Made by a program: the position numbers and the translations under genes. The notes beneath the pieces are model-generated. The model searched no databases and was not told the DNA's origin. It saw only the letters and a program-made list of their open reading frames with translations. From positions 1 through 50,690 of the forward strand of contig CAJUHY010000014.1 in assembly GCA_910585895.1 (NCBI GenBank): 50,690 nt of DNA, read 5' to 3'. This DNA is from an uncultured Lachnospiraceae bacterium. GTDB lineage: Bacteria > Bacillota > Clostridia > Lachnospirales > Lachnospiraceae. The number at the start of each line of letters is the position of its first letter. Position 1 is the stretch's first letter. Below are positions 42,107 through 50,690 of this stretch, one piece after another.

Positions 42107-42496
42107 ATGAAAAAGAGAATCATTATAGGGACGTCATGTGTTGTAATTTTTCTCGTGATGTTTGTTGTCTGGATAGTTGGAAGAAGTGCGAAGATATTAC
42201 AGGATATAGATGTTAGGACACTTAGCAAAATAGAAATATATTATCCCGGTGCCAATCTAACGGTTGTCACGGCAGAAGAAGATATGCAGAAAGTTATTGC
42301 ATTGTTTCATTCACTGCGTGTAAGGAAAACATTTGCAGATAATAATGATGGATTTGTATTTTCTATACAGATTTACGATAAAAATGGAGAGAGGATTGAT
42401 ATTGTTACAATCAGGTCAGACCGTATTGTTACAAACGATGGGTATTATAAAGCGGAAAGGATTTACGGTTGCAGAGTGGGATGGATGTGCAGTTGA
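42107..42496 (+). pseudogene. Truncated second copy of the small membrane-anchored protein
   Basis: For about 340 bases this is a near-identical copy of the gene at 40056-40460 (same membrane segment and LSKIEIYYPG, VIALFHSL, FVFSIQIYDKN). After GYYK the copies part: the original continues to LYEELNGA, this one reads through unrelated bases and stops after GWMCS. There is no ribosome site before ATG 42107 (TTGGGACAGTATTGT). It is probably a non-functional fragment left by a duplication and deletion. Confidence 0.75.
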
Positions 42497-42692
42497 GGAA
42501 AAATAAAATTTAATTTCCGAAAGCTCTTTTCTTTTTGGGAAAAATAAGGTAAACTATACAGTATGAAGTGAGGTCCCTATGAGGATTTCACTGGAAATGG
42601 CATTTTTCAAGGGGCTGAATTGGAGATGCCATACGAAAAATAAAGATAGTGTCTCCTGCCAAAGTGCAGAAGACAGAAATGGAGGAAAAGAA

Positions 42693-43556
42693 ATGTTAGT
42701 ATCTGCAAAAGAAATGTTACAGAAAGCAAAACAGGGACATTATGCTGTTGGACAGTTCAACATCAACAACCTGGAGTGGACCAAGGCTATTTTACAGACA
42801 GCACAGGAGTTAAATTCTCCGGTAATCCTGGGTGTTTCCGAGGGTGCTGGAAAATATATGTGTGGTTATACAACGGTTGTAGGCATGGTAAATGGTATGA
42901 TTAATGAGTTAGGAATTACTGTTCCGGTTGCGCTGCATCTTGACCACGGCAGCTATGATGCATGTCTGAAATGTGTAGAAGCAGGATTCTCATCCATCAT
43001 GTTCGATGGTTCTCACTATCCAATCGATGAGAATGTAACAAAGACTACAGAGCTTGTAAAGATTGCCCATGACAAGGGAATGTCCATTGAGGCAGAGGTT
43101 GGTGCAATCGGCGGTGAAGAAGACGGTGTTGTTGGCGCAGGTGAATGTGCAGATCCTGATGAGTGTAAAGCAATTGCTGATTTGGGCGTAGATATGCTGG
43201 CAGCAGGTATCGGCAATATCCACGGCAAATATCCTGAGAACTGGGCAGGACTGAGCTTCGAGACATTGGATGCTGTTCAGCAGAAGACAGGAGATATGCC
43301 TTTAGTTCTTCACGGCGGTACAGGAATTCCAGAGGATATGATTAAGAAAGCAATCTCTCTTGGCGTAGCTAAGATTAATGTAAATACAGAGTGCCAGCTG
43401 TCTTTCTCAGCAGCAGTTAGAAAATACATCGAGGCTGGAAAAGATTTAGAGGGCAAGGGATTTGACCCACGTAAAGTTCTGGCTCCAGGTGTAGAGGCTA
43501 TTAAGGCAACTGTAAAAGAGAAGATGGAATTATTCGGTTCTGTTGGAAAAGCTTAA
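42693..43556 (+). CDS. fba: Class II fructose-bisphosphate aldolase
   Basis: A 287-residue zinc aldolase that interconverts fructose-1,6-bisphosphate with dihydroxyacetone phosphate and glyceraldehyde-3-phosphate. Visible are the zinc/active-site motifs VALHLDHGS, EAEVGAIGGEEDGV, GIGNIHGKY and LHGGTGIP, and the phosphate-binding KINVNTE. The length fits the short class II form of Firmicutes (about 285). GGAGG at 42681-42685 sets ATG 42693; the open frame extends upstream to 42579 without a start site. Codon use is strongly biased, as expected for a highly expressed gene. Confidence 0.97.
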   Translation: MLVSAKEMLQKAKQGHYAVGQFNINNLEWTKAILQTAQELNSPVILGVSEGAGKYMCGYTTVVGMVNGMINELGITVPVALHLDHGSYDACLKCVEAGFSSIMFDGSHYPIDENVTKTTELVKIAHDKGMSIEAEVGAIGGEEDGVVGAGECADPDECKAIADLGVDMLAAGIGNIHGKYPENWAGLSFETLDAVQQKTGDMPLVLHGGTGIPEDMIKKAISLGVAKINVNTECQLSFSAAVRKYIEAGKDLEGKGFDPRKVLAPGVEAIKATVKEKMELFGSVGKA

Positions 43557-43607
43557 TTGGTGTGAGTATATAAAACGAACTGTAAAGAACATATAATAGT
43601 ATATAAT

Positions 43608-43647
43608 AAGGGGCAGGTGTAGCTTATAGGAAGTTCATCTGCCCCTT
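43608..43647 (+). terminator. Hairpin terminator after fba
   Basis: AAGGGGCAGGTG (43608-43619) pairs with CATCTGCCCCTT (43636-43647) with one G-T pair. The following GTTGTAC is only a weak T-run. Confidence 0.65.
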
Positions 43648-43730
43648 GTTGTACAAGTCAAAATGTCTGTTTAATATTAGGTAAGAGGATTGACATAACG
43701 TAAATTTTATAGGGTAAGGAGTGTGTGAAG

Positions 43731-46700
43731 ATGAAAGAGAGAAAGGATACGCCGCCTGAAAAAAAGAACAAACAAGGAAAAGGAAACAAACTTATCATAG
43801 CGCTGCTTTCCGCTTGTCTGATTATGACATCGTTACCTAATATGTACTATCAGATATTTGTGCTGGCAGCGGAATTGCCGAATGAAAACGAACAATATGA
43901 GATTCTGTCTGTTTCCGAGTTACCCATGGACGTAAAATCTCAAACTGTTTCGGTTGGGACTCCCATAGAAGCACTGAATCTGCCGGGCACCCTGACGGTG
44001 TCATGCTGCCAGCATAGGGCAGAGAATCAGGAAGCGCCGGTGGAGCCTGAGAATCAGAAAGCGCCGGTGGAGCCTGAGAATCAGGAAACTCAGATGGAGC
44101 CTGAGAATATAGTATCGGAGGATACGGAAGTGATTCCAGATGTCATTATTGAGGGCATTATATGGGAAAGTAAGCCGGAATATGACATGGAACAAGATGG
44201 GACGTATATTTTTACGCCGGTTTTGCCGGACGGATATCTGTTGTCCGAAGGCATGGAGTTGCCGGAGATTGTCGTGGATGTGGAGGGAGATACGCTCGAA
44301 GGGCGCTTCCGGGAAATAGATGATTTTGGTGATGGTAGAGCGAATCGTTATTTCGGGAAAGAGACGGATATTTTTGATGGAGGGGAAGAGGCGGACAGTT
44401 CTTTTGTAAAAGAAGAAAAGGAAATTTCTAATGCAGAAGAGGAGAGGGATATTCTTTACGCAGAAGAAGAGGAAGCGCTTTTTGCAGATGAGGATACGGA
44501 GACTATCAGAATTGCTGCCGGACAGAGCGAAACATGGAAAGAACGTACCTTAAATAATGCAACGGTGATTGTGGAAGAGAATGCGGTTCTGACCATCACA
44601 GAATTTGTGACAATTAATGGGAATGTTACGATTACAGGCGGCGGGTTGATTCAAAGGGGGGGAGCAGATGCCTGCCTTAATGTTCAGGCCAGTGGAAATC
44701 TGACTTTGGAGAACATTACTGTGGATGGAGGCTCAATACATGCCAATATTTGTATGCTGATGGTCCTATCAGGAAAACTGACCTTAGGTGATGGGTGTGT
44801 GATTCAGAACTGTGCAAAGTCCGGTGATGGGGGAGCCATTTACCTGAACCAGGCGAACGCCGTCTTAAACAAAGCAACGATTAAAAACTGCACGGCGAGT
44901 TCTTCTGGCAGTGAATTTTCTTTTGGCGGCGCAATGTATATATATGCAAGTATAGTTGATATCAACGGCACGAGATTTGAAAATTGCAGCGTCGGTCAAG
45001 GCGCTGGCAATGACCAGGGCGGCGCGTTATATATTTATAATGGCTGTGGGGTGGATATGGATGGCGCTGTATTTCAAGGCTGTTCGGCAAGGGGGAGCGG
45101 CGAAAAGTCTGCAGGCGGAGCGTTTTATGCGGATTCTGACAATACAATAAACATCAGGGATACTGTAATGGAAGATTGCAGTGCAGGTACACAGGGTGGC
45201 GCGTTTCTTAGTTTTCACAAGAATGTCGTGAATATTTACAGCGGCACTTTCCGTAATAATCGTACCACCTCTATCAGTGGTGTACATGGAAACGTGGGTG
45301 GAGGCTGTATCTATAACTGTAGAGGAATCCTTAATATCTATGGAGGTAGTTTCCTGAACAATTATGCTGTCAATAAAGGCGGCTGCCTCAATCATTGTTG
45401 GGAAGAGGGAACAGTTACGAATATTACTGGCGGAATCTTTGAGGGGAATTACTGTGATTATAAGGATGCAGTATCAGACTACAGCGGCAGCGGCGGTATT
45501 TTTAATTCTTCTGTACTGGCTGGCGGACAGGCGGAGCTGAATGTTTCCGGGAATGTAAAGTTTGGCGGCGAGGGCAAGGAAGAATCAGGCGTGGATGGAA
45601 TTTATCTGGATCAGCACAGCGGCGTACTCAGGAAAATATTCATCAGCACTACGCTGACATATCCTGTAAACCTCTATTTGAAAGCAGCTGAGGGGTATGT
45701 GATTGCGGAGAGCAGCGCTGGCTATACGTTTCTTCATGAGCGGGATATGAAGAAGATTAAATTCATTGATATCGGCAATTCCGGCAAGACATGGTACGCG
45801 AAACTGAGCGACGACAGAACACAGGTAATACTTACGGAAACGAATCCCGGTTATAAATATTTTGTCTATTATATCAGCAATGGCGCGGCAGGGAATATTG
45901 TGGACGATAATCAATATTCCGAAGGAGACATGGCAGTTGTGAAGTCCAATAAGGATGAGCAGGGGCAGGATATTTTGACATATGAGGGACGTACTTTTCT
46001 CGGATGGAGCAAGAACCAGGATGGCTCTGGAAAGCTTTACCAGGCAGGTGAATCGTTAGGAGAGATGACGGACGATGTTAACCTCTATGCTGTTTTTGCG
46101 GAAAATTTGGCAGCCGACTTCTATTCTGGAAGCCCCGGAAGCAAAGTAAAGAAAGAGGGTGTGATTGAAGCCGGTGGGAAATGCAAGATAAATGCCCCGG
46201 AACTAGAGGATTTGAACGACCCGCAACACCTGGATGAGATGGAAGGCTGGATAAAGGCTGGCTGGGCAAGGGAAGAAGAGGAGTTTGATGTAGCAAATCA
46301 GCCAGGGGACGAGATTCTGTTAGAGAATCATCAGCAATATTGCGGCATATATGAAAAGGACGTAACGTTAACCTATGATAAAAATGGATGGGACATTTCG
46401 CTGGATCCTGCAACTGACATAGAGCCGTCTTATGCCAGAGTGCATGAGGAAGTTACCTATCAGCCAGCAGAGTTCGTGATTGCTGCAGATCCATCTTATA
46501 AGGACCTCCAGTTTATAGGCTGGAATACAGAGCCCGATGGTTCAGGAAAAGTTTATCATGTAGGTGATACGCTTACAAGTGAGACGGACCTTACCTTGTA
46601 CGCCATATTTACGAAATCGTTCCGGGCAGATTTTTATTCCGGTGCAGCGGGGCAGAAAGAGACCAAAGAGGCGTCTGCCGGTCAGACATGGACACAGTCG

Positions 46701-48701
46701 ATAGAAGCCCCGCAACTCAAAGGTATGGAAGGTTGGGATAAAATAGGCTGGGCCGAGGACGAGAATCAGTTCCGGGCAGACTTTGCGGCGGGAGAGGAAC
46801 TGATTCTGACGAAGCATTCTTCCTATTACGGTATTTACCGCAAGGATGTTATTTTGTCTTATGACCTCAATGGGGGTGTGGGTGAGCAGGAGCCCATGGC
46901 AAATTCCTGTTATGCAAATGTACATAGCGAGGTCGGTTATCAGCCGGCAAAATTCACTGTCGCGCAGAAAGCAGAACGTGATGGGTATGTTTTTGTTGGC
47001 TGGAATACTGAGAAGGATGGTACAGGCAAAAACTATCAGGAGGGGGAGGAAATCAGCCTGACAGAGAATCAGACTCTTTATGCCAGATGGGTCATTGCCA
47101 GGGCGGACTATCGGGTAGAGCATTATAAACAGGAGTTAAATGGGGGTTACCTGTTGGATGTGGCGGAGGAAGCAGAAGCAGTTGTCGGGGATGAGGTGCG
47201 TGCAAAGGCAAAAACATATACAGGGTTTACGGAGAACACAGTACATGAGATGCGTATCGAATCAGGAATTGTGGCAGCAGACGGCAGTCTGATTTTAAGG
47301 CTCTATTATGACAGGGATATTTATAAAATTAACTTTGACCTGAATGGAGCGGAGGGAGAGGTTCCGGGAAGCCAGAGCATACCTTATGGGGGATATGCCG
47401 ATAAGGTGGCTGAGCCTGAAAGGAGAGGGTATCATTTCAAGGGCTGGTTCACGGATGACCAGGGAATGGAAGAAAACCGCTGGGATTTTGATACGCGGGT
47501 GGAGGAGAACTGTCCTAAGGATACGGCAGACCAAAATGGAATTTATGAAGTAACGCTTTATGCTAGGTGGGTGGATGAGACAGCCCCGGTATTAGAGGAG
47601 ATTAGTTTCAGCCGGGGATATGTTAACCTTCGGAATTGGATAATACGGAAAAAGAATCTTGTCATAACCGTTCCCATCTTTGAGGAAGGGAGCGGGGTAA
47701 AGCAGTTAGACTATAAAGTATCAGCAGCCGGGGGAGCCAGCCGTCAGGAGTCTTCGGAGGACGGCACGGCATTATTGCAATCCAATGAAAAGGCGGCAGC
47801 CGGAATCATTGAGATTCCTGAAAGCAGGAAAGGGCGGAATCTGTTCTATGGCGTCCTCACGCCGAACCAAGGTGAATTTTCAGCTGGGAAAATCCAGCTG
47901 TTGATGAAAGGCGGACAGATATTCGCAAAGATTACGGTATCGGAAGATTTTAAGGGAAATATCGGTCTGACGTGTATGGACAATGCGGGAAATGTGTCTT
48001 CCGGGAAGACAATTGCCGCGCGTGGGGGCGGGGTTATTGTCGAGGACAATGCCCCGGAGATTGAATTCTCATCCAGGGATGGAAAAATGTCGCAAACGTT
48101 TACACATGATGTCGATGTCAGGGTAAAGGTCGAGGATGATGTGGATTCCAGTGGGGAAGAGAGAATTGCAGGCGGCATAGCAGCCGTGACCTACCAGTTG
48201 GATAAGGGCAGGGAAATATCTGTGCCTGAGGAGGAGTTTACAGGCGATATTGTGGAATCATATGAGTTTGAGGTAGAGGTGTCCGGTGCGGGTAAACATG
48301 TCCTGCGTGTGACAGCTGTGGATCATGCGGGAAATACGAATACACGCCGTGCACAGGTGGACATCGGACATAAAACCGTGGAGACTCCCAGGCAATTGCC
48401 GACAGCGAAGACGCCGACAGGGAGCGAGCCGAAGACAGGGGATTCCATGAATGTGCAGGTGTACGCAACGCTTGCGATGGTTGCAGGACTTTCCTATCTG
48501 CTGCTCTATTTTGTCGATAATTCCGGCATCACCGAAAGGGAAAAGGAGGAGCTGGTATCGCGGATACTCAGATGGGCAAAGAGAGGAGGAATAGCCAGAA
48601 GGCTGTTATCATTTGTAGCGCTCTTTTTCTTCTTATTATATTATCATAGCATAGGAAAGAGCGCGGATGTGGAATGGAATATGGATGACGTCTGGCAATA
48701 G
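43731..48701 (+). CDS. Giant cell-surface protein with beta-helix and InlB-type repeats
   Basis: A 1656-residue protein. Order: N-terminal export segment (LIIALLSACLIMTSLP); three 12-residue PVEPENQ-type repeats near residues 98-130; an acidic region; a right-handed beta-helix at about 260-560 with glycine-rich rungs (GGAIYL, GGAMYI, GGALYI, GGAFYA, GGAFLS); three InlB/Listeria-Bacteroides repeats with the FxGWNT..DGxG..Y motif; a MucBP-like unit (YRVEHYKQEL); a fourth InlB-type repeat; Ig-like units; and the sorting-like motif SEPKTGDS followed by a membrane helix. Unlike a normal wall anchor it continues for about 70 residues with a basic stretch and a second membrane helix. ATG 43731 has TAAGGAG 9 nt upstream. 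Likely adhesin. Confidence 0.88.
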   Translation: MKERKDTPPEKKNKQGKGNKLIIALLSACLIMTSLPNMYYQIFVLAAELPNENEQYEILSVSELPMDVKSQTVSVGTPIEALNLPGTLTVSCCQHRAENQEAPVEPENQKAPVEPENQETQMEPENIVSEDTEVIPDVIIEGIIWESKPEYDMEQDGTYIFTPVLPDGYLLSEGMELPEIVVDVEGDTLEGRFREIDDFGDGRANRYFGKETDIFDGGEEADSSFVKEEKEISNAEEERDILYAEEEEALFADEDTETIRIAAGQSETWKERTLNNATVIVEENAVLTITEFVTINGNVTITGGGLIQRGGADACLNVQASGNLTLENITVDGGSIHANICMLMVLSGKLTLGDGCVIQNCAKSGDGGAIYLNQANAVLNKATIKNCTASSSGSEFSFGGAMYIYASIVDINGTRFENCSVGQGAGNDQGGALYIYNGCGVDMDGAVFQGCSARGSGEKSAGGAFYADSDNTINIRDTVMEDCSAGTQGGAFLSFHKNVVNIYSGTFRNNRTTSISGVHGNVGGGCIYNCRGILNIYGGSFLNNYAVNKGGCLNHCWEEGTVTNITGGIFEGNYCDYKDAVSDYSGSGGIFNSSVLAGGQAELNVSGNVKFGGEGKEESGVDGIYLDQHSGVLRKIFISTTLTYPVNLYLKAAEGYVIAESSAGYTFLHERDMKKIKFIDIGNSGKTWYAKLSDDRTQVILTETNPGYKYFVYYISNGAAGNIVDDNQYSEGDMAVVKSNKDEQGQDILTYEGRTFLGWSKNQDGSGKLYQAGESLGEMTDDVNLYAVFAENLAADFYSGSPGSKVKKEGVIEAGGKCKINAPELEDLNDPQHLDEMEGWIKAGWAREEEEFDVANQPGDEILLENHQQYCGIYEKDVTLTYDKNGWDISLDPATDIEPSYARVHEEVTYQPAEFVIAADPSYKDLQFIGWNTEPDGSGKVYHVGDTLTSETDLTLYAIFTKSFRADFYSGAAGQKETKEASAGQTWTQSIEAPQLKGMEGWDKIGWAEDENQFRADFAAGEELILTKHSSYYGIYRKDVILSYDLNGGVGEQEPMANSCYANVHSEVGYQPAKFTVAQKAERDGYVFVGWNTEKDGTGKNYQEGEEISLTENQTLYARWVIARADYRVEHYKQELNGGYLLDVAEEAEAVVGDEVRAKAKTYTGFTENTVHEMRIESGIVAADGSLILRLYYDRDIYKINFDLNGAEGEVPGSQSIPYGGYADKVAEPERRGYHFKGWFTDDQGMEENRWDFDTRVEENCPKDTADQNGIYEVTLYARWVDETAPVLEEISFSRGYVNLRNWIIRKKNLVITVPIFEEGSGVKQLDYKVSAAGGASRQESSEDGTALLQSNEKAAAGIIEIPESRKGRNLFYGVLTPNQGEFSAGKIQLLMKGGQIFAKITVSEDFKGNIGLTCMDNAGNVSSGKTIAARGGGVIVEDNAPEIEFSSRDGKMSQTFTHDVDVRVKVEDDVDSSGEERIAGGIAAVTYQLDKGREISVPEEEFTGDIVESYEFEVEVSGAGKHVLRVTAVDHAGNTNTRRAQVDIGHKTVETPRQLPTAKTPTGSEPKTGDSMNVQVYATLAMVAGLSYLLLYFVDNSGITEREKEELVSRILRWAKRGGIARRLLSFVALFFFLLYYHSIGKSADVEWNMDDVWQ

Positions 48702-48829
48702 TACCAAAAAAAAATTCAAAAATCTATAAATTTGTCTGAAATCGTAAAAAATTCAAATTTTATAAATTTTCTATTGCATTTCTTGATGATTTAGAGTATC
48801 GTAATTAGCAGATATAGAAAACAAAGAAC

Positions 48830-48866
48830 AAGGGTGTTCCAAGAGGATTGGAATGCCCTTTTCTAT
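48830..48866 (+). terminator. Terminator-like hairpin before glnN
   Basis: AAGGGTGTTCCAA and TTGGAATGCCCTT pair around GAGGA (48830-48860), followed by TTTCTAT. It lies about 130 bp after the surface-protein stop and 110 bp before glnN, so it either ends the upstream unit or attenuates glnN. Confidence 0.6.
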
Positions 48867-48905
48867 CTATCAGGAAAATCGTTTCCCATAGGTAGAGCAT
48901 GGATG

Positions 48906-48948
48906 CGCGTCCGCACAGAGGTATTGCCAGGCAATTGTGTCCGGCGCG
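48906..48948 (+). other. Foldable GC-rich leader segment before glnN
   Basis: CGCG(T)C and GCACA on the left can pair with TGTGT, CC and GCGCG on the right, enclosing ATTG-CCAGG-CAAT. The fold sits directly before the GGAAAGGAAAGG ribosome site region in an otherwise AT-rich intergenic stretch. It matches no riboswitch I know. Confidence 0.35.
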
Positions 48949-48969
48949 GAAAGGAAAGGAATGAGAGAG

Positions 48970-50690
48970 ATGAGTAAGTTTATCAATGTATCCGAGATTT
49001 TTGGTGAAAACGTATTTAACGATGCGGTAATGCAGGAGCGTTTGCCCAAGAAAGTTTACAAGAAACTGACAGAAGTAATCCAGGAGGGAAAAGAACTTGA
49101 CCCGGAGACTGCAGATGTAGTTGCGCATGAGATGAAAGAGTGGGCAATTGAGAAAGGTGCAACCCATTATACCCACTGGTTCCAGCCGCTGACCGGAGTG
49201 ACGGCAGAGAAGCATGATTCCTTTATCTCTGCCCCCATGCCCAACGGCAAAGTTCTGATGAGTTTTTCGGGCAAAGAACTGATTAAGGGCGAACCGGATG
49301 CCTCTTCCTTTCCATCTGGAGGACTGCGGGCGACATTTGAGGCGAGAGGGTATACGGCATGGGATTGTACCTCTCCGGCATTTGTCCGCCAGGATGCAGC
49401 AGGGGCAACGCTTTGTATTCCGACGGCATTCTGTTCATATACGGGAGAAGCTCTTGACCAGAAGACGCCGCTGTTGCGTTCTATGGAAGCCATTAACGAC
49501 CAGTCCCTGCGTCTGCTGCGTTTGTTTGGAAATACCACTTCCAAGAAAGTGACGGCTTCTGTCGGACCAGAACAGGAATATTTTTTGGTGGACAGAGAGA
49601 AATATTTAAAGAGAAAAGACCTGATTTTTACAGGGCGTACGTTGTTTGGGGCCATGCCTCCCAAGGGGCAGGAGCTTGAAGACCATTACTTTGGTTCCAT
49701 CCGCGAGCGCATTGCTGCATACATGAAAGATGTCAATAAGGAGTTATGGAAGTTAGGCGTCAGCGCTAAGACTCAGCACAATGAAGTTGCTCCGGCACAG
49801 CATGAACTCGCCCCGATCCATGCGGAGGCAAATATTGCCGTGGACCATAACCAGCTGGTGATGGAGACGTTGAAGAAAGTTGCGGGACGCCACGGAATGT
49901 GCTGTCTGCTTCATGAGAAACCGTTTGCTGGTGTAAATGGTTCCGGTAAGCACAATAACTGGTCGATTATAACCGATGATGGAATTAATATGTTAGATCC
50001 GGGGAAGACGCCGCATGAGAATATACAGTTCTTGTTGGTATTGACCTGTGTCTTGAAAGCAGTCGATAAACATGCAGACCTTTTGCGCGAATCTGCGGCA
50101 GATGCAGGAAATGACCATAGACTGGGGGCAAATGAAGCGCCGCCGGCAATCATATCTGTATTTTTAGGGGAGCAGCTTCAGGACGTGCTGACACAGCTTA
50201 TCAGCACTGGCGAGGCAACGAGAAGCCTCAAAGGTGAAGTGCTTCAGACGGGCGTTAAGACTTTACCTGATTTCCGTAAAGACGCCACAGACCGTAACCG
50301 TACTTCACCGTTTGCATTTACCGGAAATAAATTTGAATTCCGTATGGTGGGTTCCAATGATTCCATTGCCCCGCCCAATGTGGTACTGAATTCTATCGTA
50401 GCTGAAGCATTTTCCGATGCATGTGATATTTTAGAGAAAGCAGATAATTTTGAGGAGGCGGTGCATGATTTAATTAAAGAGCAGGCCTCTGCACATCAGA
50501 GAATTGTATTTAACGGCAATGGCTATTCTGATGAGTGGATTGAGGAGGCAGAACGCCGGGGACTTCCTAACATTAAGAATATGGTGGATGCAGTTCCGGC
50601 TCTGACAACTGAGAAAGCAATTGCATTGTTTGAGAAATTCAATGTATTTACAGAAGCAGAACTGATGTCAAGAGGGGAAATCCTCTACGA
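48970..50690 (+). CDS. glnN: Type III glutamine synthetase, 3' end outside the window
   Basis: The first 573 codons of a GlnN-type glutamine synthetase (full length about 700), which makes glutamine from glutamate and ammonia. Markers of type III are an N-terminus with VSEIFGENVFNDAVMQERLP, HWFQPLTG, the ammonium/glutamate site region ASVGPEQEYFLVD, QHNEVAPAQHELAPI, the KPFAGVNGSGKHNNWS motif and FRMVGSNDSIAPPN. No frameshift is seen to the window edge. GGAAAGGAATGAGAG precedes ATG 48970. It stands as the first gene of its unit behind a structured leader. Confidence 0.97.
   Translation, partial: MSKFINVSEIFGENVFNDAVMQERLPKKVYKKLTEVIQEGKELDPETADVVAHEMKEWAIEKGATHYTHWFQPLTGVTAEKHDSFISAPMPNGKVLMSFSGKELIKGEPDASSFPSGGLRATFEARGYTAWDCTSPAFVRQDAAGATLCIPTAFCSYTGEALDQKTPLLRSMEAINDQSLRLLRLFGNTTSKKVTASVGPEQEYFLVDREKYLKRKDLIFTGRTLFGAMPPKGQELEDHYFGSIRERIAAYMKDVNKELWKLGVSAKTQHNEVAPAQHELAPIHAEANIAVDHNQLVMETLKKVAGRHGMCCLLHEKPFAGVNGSGKHNNWSIITDDGINMLDPGKTPHENIQFLLVLTCVLKAVDKHADLLRESAADAGNDHRLGANEAPPAIISVFLGEQLQDVLTQLISTGEATRSLKGEVLQTGVKTLPDFRKDATDRNRTSPFAFTGNKFEFRMVGSNDSIAPPNVVLNSIVAEAFSDACDILEKADNFEEAVHDLIKEQASAHQRIVFNGNGYSDEWIEEAERRGLPNIKNMVDAVPALTTEKAIALFEKFNVFTEAELMSRGEILY

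Noticed and set aside
43690..43695. TTGACA as a -35 box for the giant surface-protein gene
   Set aside because: No -10 box lies at 16-18 bp; the nearest TATAGG is only about 12 bp away.
48830..48860. ANTAR-type antiterminator target before glnN
   Set aside because: The loop does not form the required hexaloop with the expected A and G positions when the stem is paired correctly.
1..50690. rRNA, tRNA, insertion sequences, integrases or prophage genes
   Set aside because: Reading both strands I found no tRNA cloverleaf, rRNA stretch, transposase or phage protein that I could support.

Overview
The window looks like chromosome from an anaerobic, low-to-middle GC Firmicute, most likely a Lachnospiraceae-type gut clostridium. 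The reasons are strong AGGAGG ribosome sites, sigma-A promoters, the uvrC-hprK-murB-rapZ-whiA block, an [FeFe]-hydrogenase maturase (HydF), type III glutamine synthetase, ECF sigma genes paired with DUF4367 proteins, and very large surface proteins built from beta-helix, FIVAR, LamG and InlB-type repeats. Species cannot be named from the sequence alone.

Layout. 1-4.7 kb: a decayed small secreted-protein gene, then an operon of a small secreted protein, a lipoprotein, two ABC-2-type membrane proteins and an ATPase. 4.8-10.7 kb: a leucine-rich-repeat secreted protein and a giant PI-PLC-type surface protein interrupted by one in-frame TAG. 10.8-15.6 kb: YbaK-type deacylase, DegV, TrkA/TrkH potassium uptake and a small conserved-looking protein. 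15.7-17.4 kb: an AT-rich island encoding a methylase and endonuclease that closely resemble EcoRV (GATATC). 17.4-22.7 kb: a TM1266-type regulator and HydF, two overlapping ECF sigma genes, a HAD phosphatase and, convergently, pyrG. 22.8-33.9 kb: housekeeping block ftsH, uvrC, hprK, M18 aminopeptidase, murB, rapZ, whiA and a diacylglycerol-kinase-like gene. 34.0-42.5 kb: accessory region with an ECF sigma/DUF4367 pair, small secreted proteins, a second ABC-2 module, lipoprotein-like or membrane-anchored proteins, relics of a duplicated copy of this locus and, inside the relic, a compact type I toxin-antitoxin-like locus. 42.6-50.7 kb: class II fructose-bisphosphate aldolase, a 1656-residue surface protein and the start of glnN.

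The most interesting item is at 41580-41882. A 32-codon membrane-peptide gene with an extended -10 promoter faces a minus-strand promoter (TTGAAA-N17-TATAAT). The two transcripts converge on one bidirectional terminator hairpin. A 24-base direct repeat places the complement of the peptide gene's start at the 5' end of the opposing RNA. That is the architecture of Fst/par-type toxin-antitoxin loci. Other points are the EcoRV-like system with near-repeats at its edges, the amber codon in the PI-PLC gene, and a block shared by the sigma/DUF4367 locus and its relic that may be a common control site.
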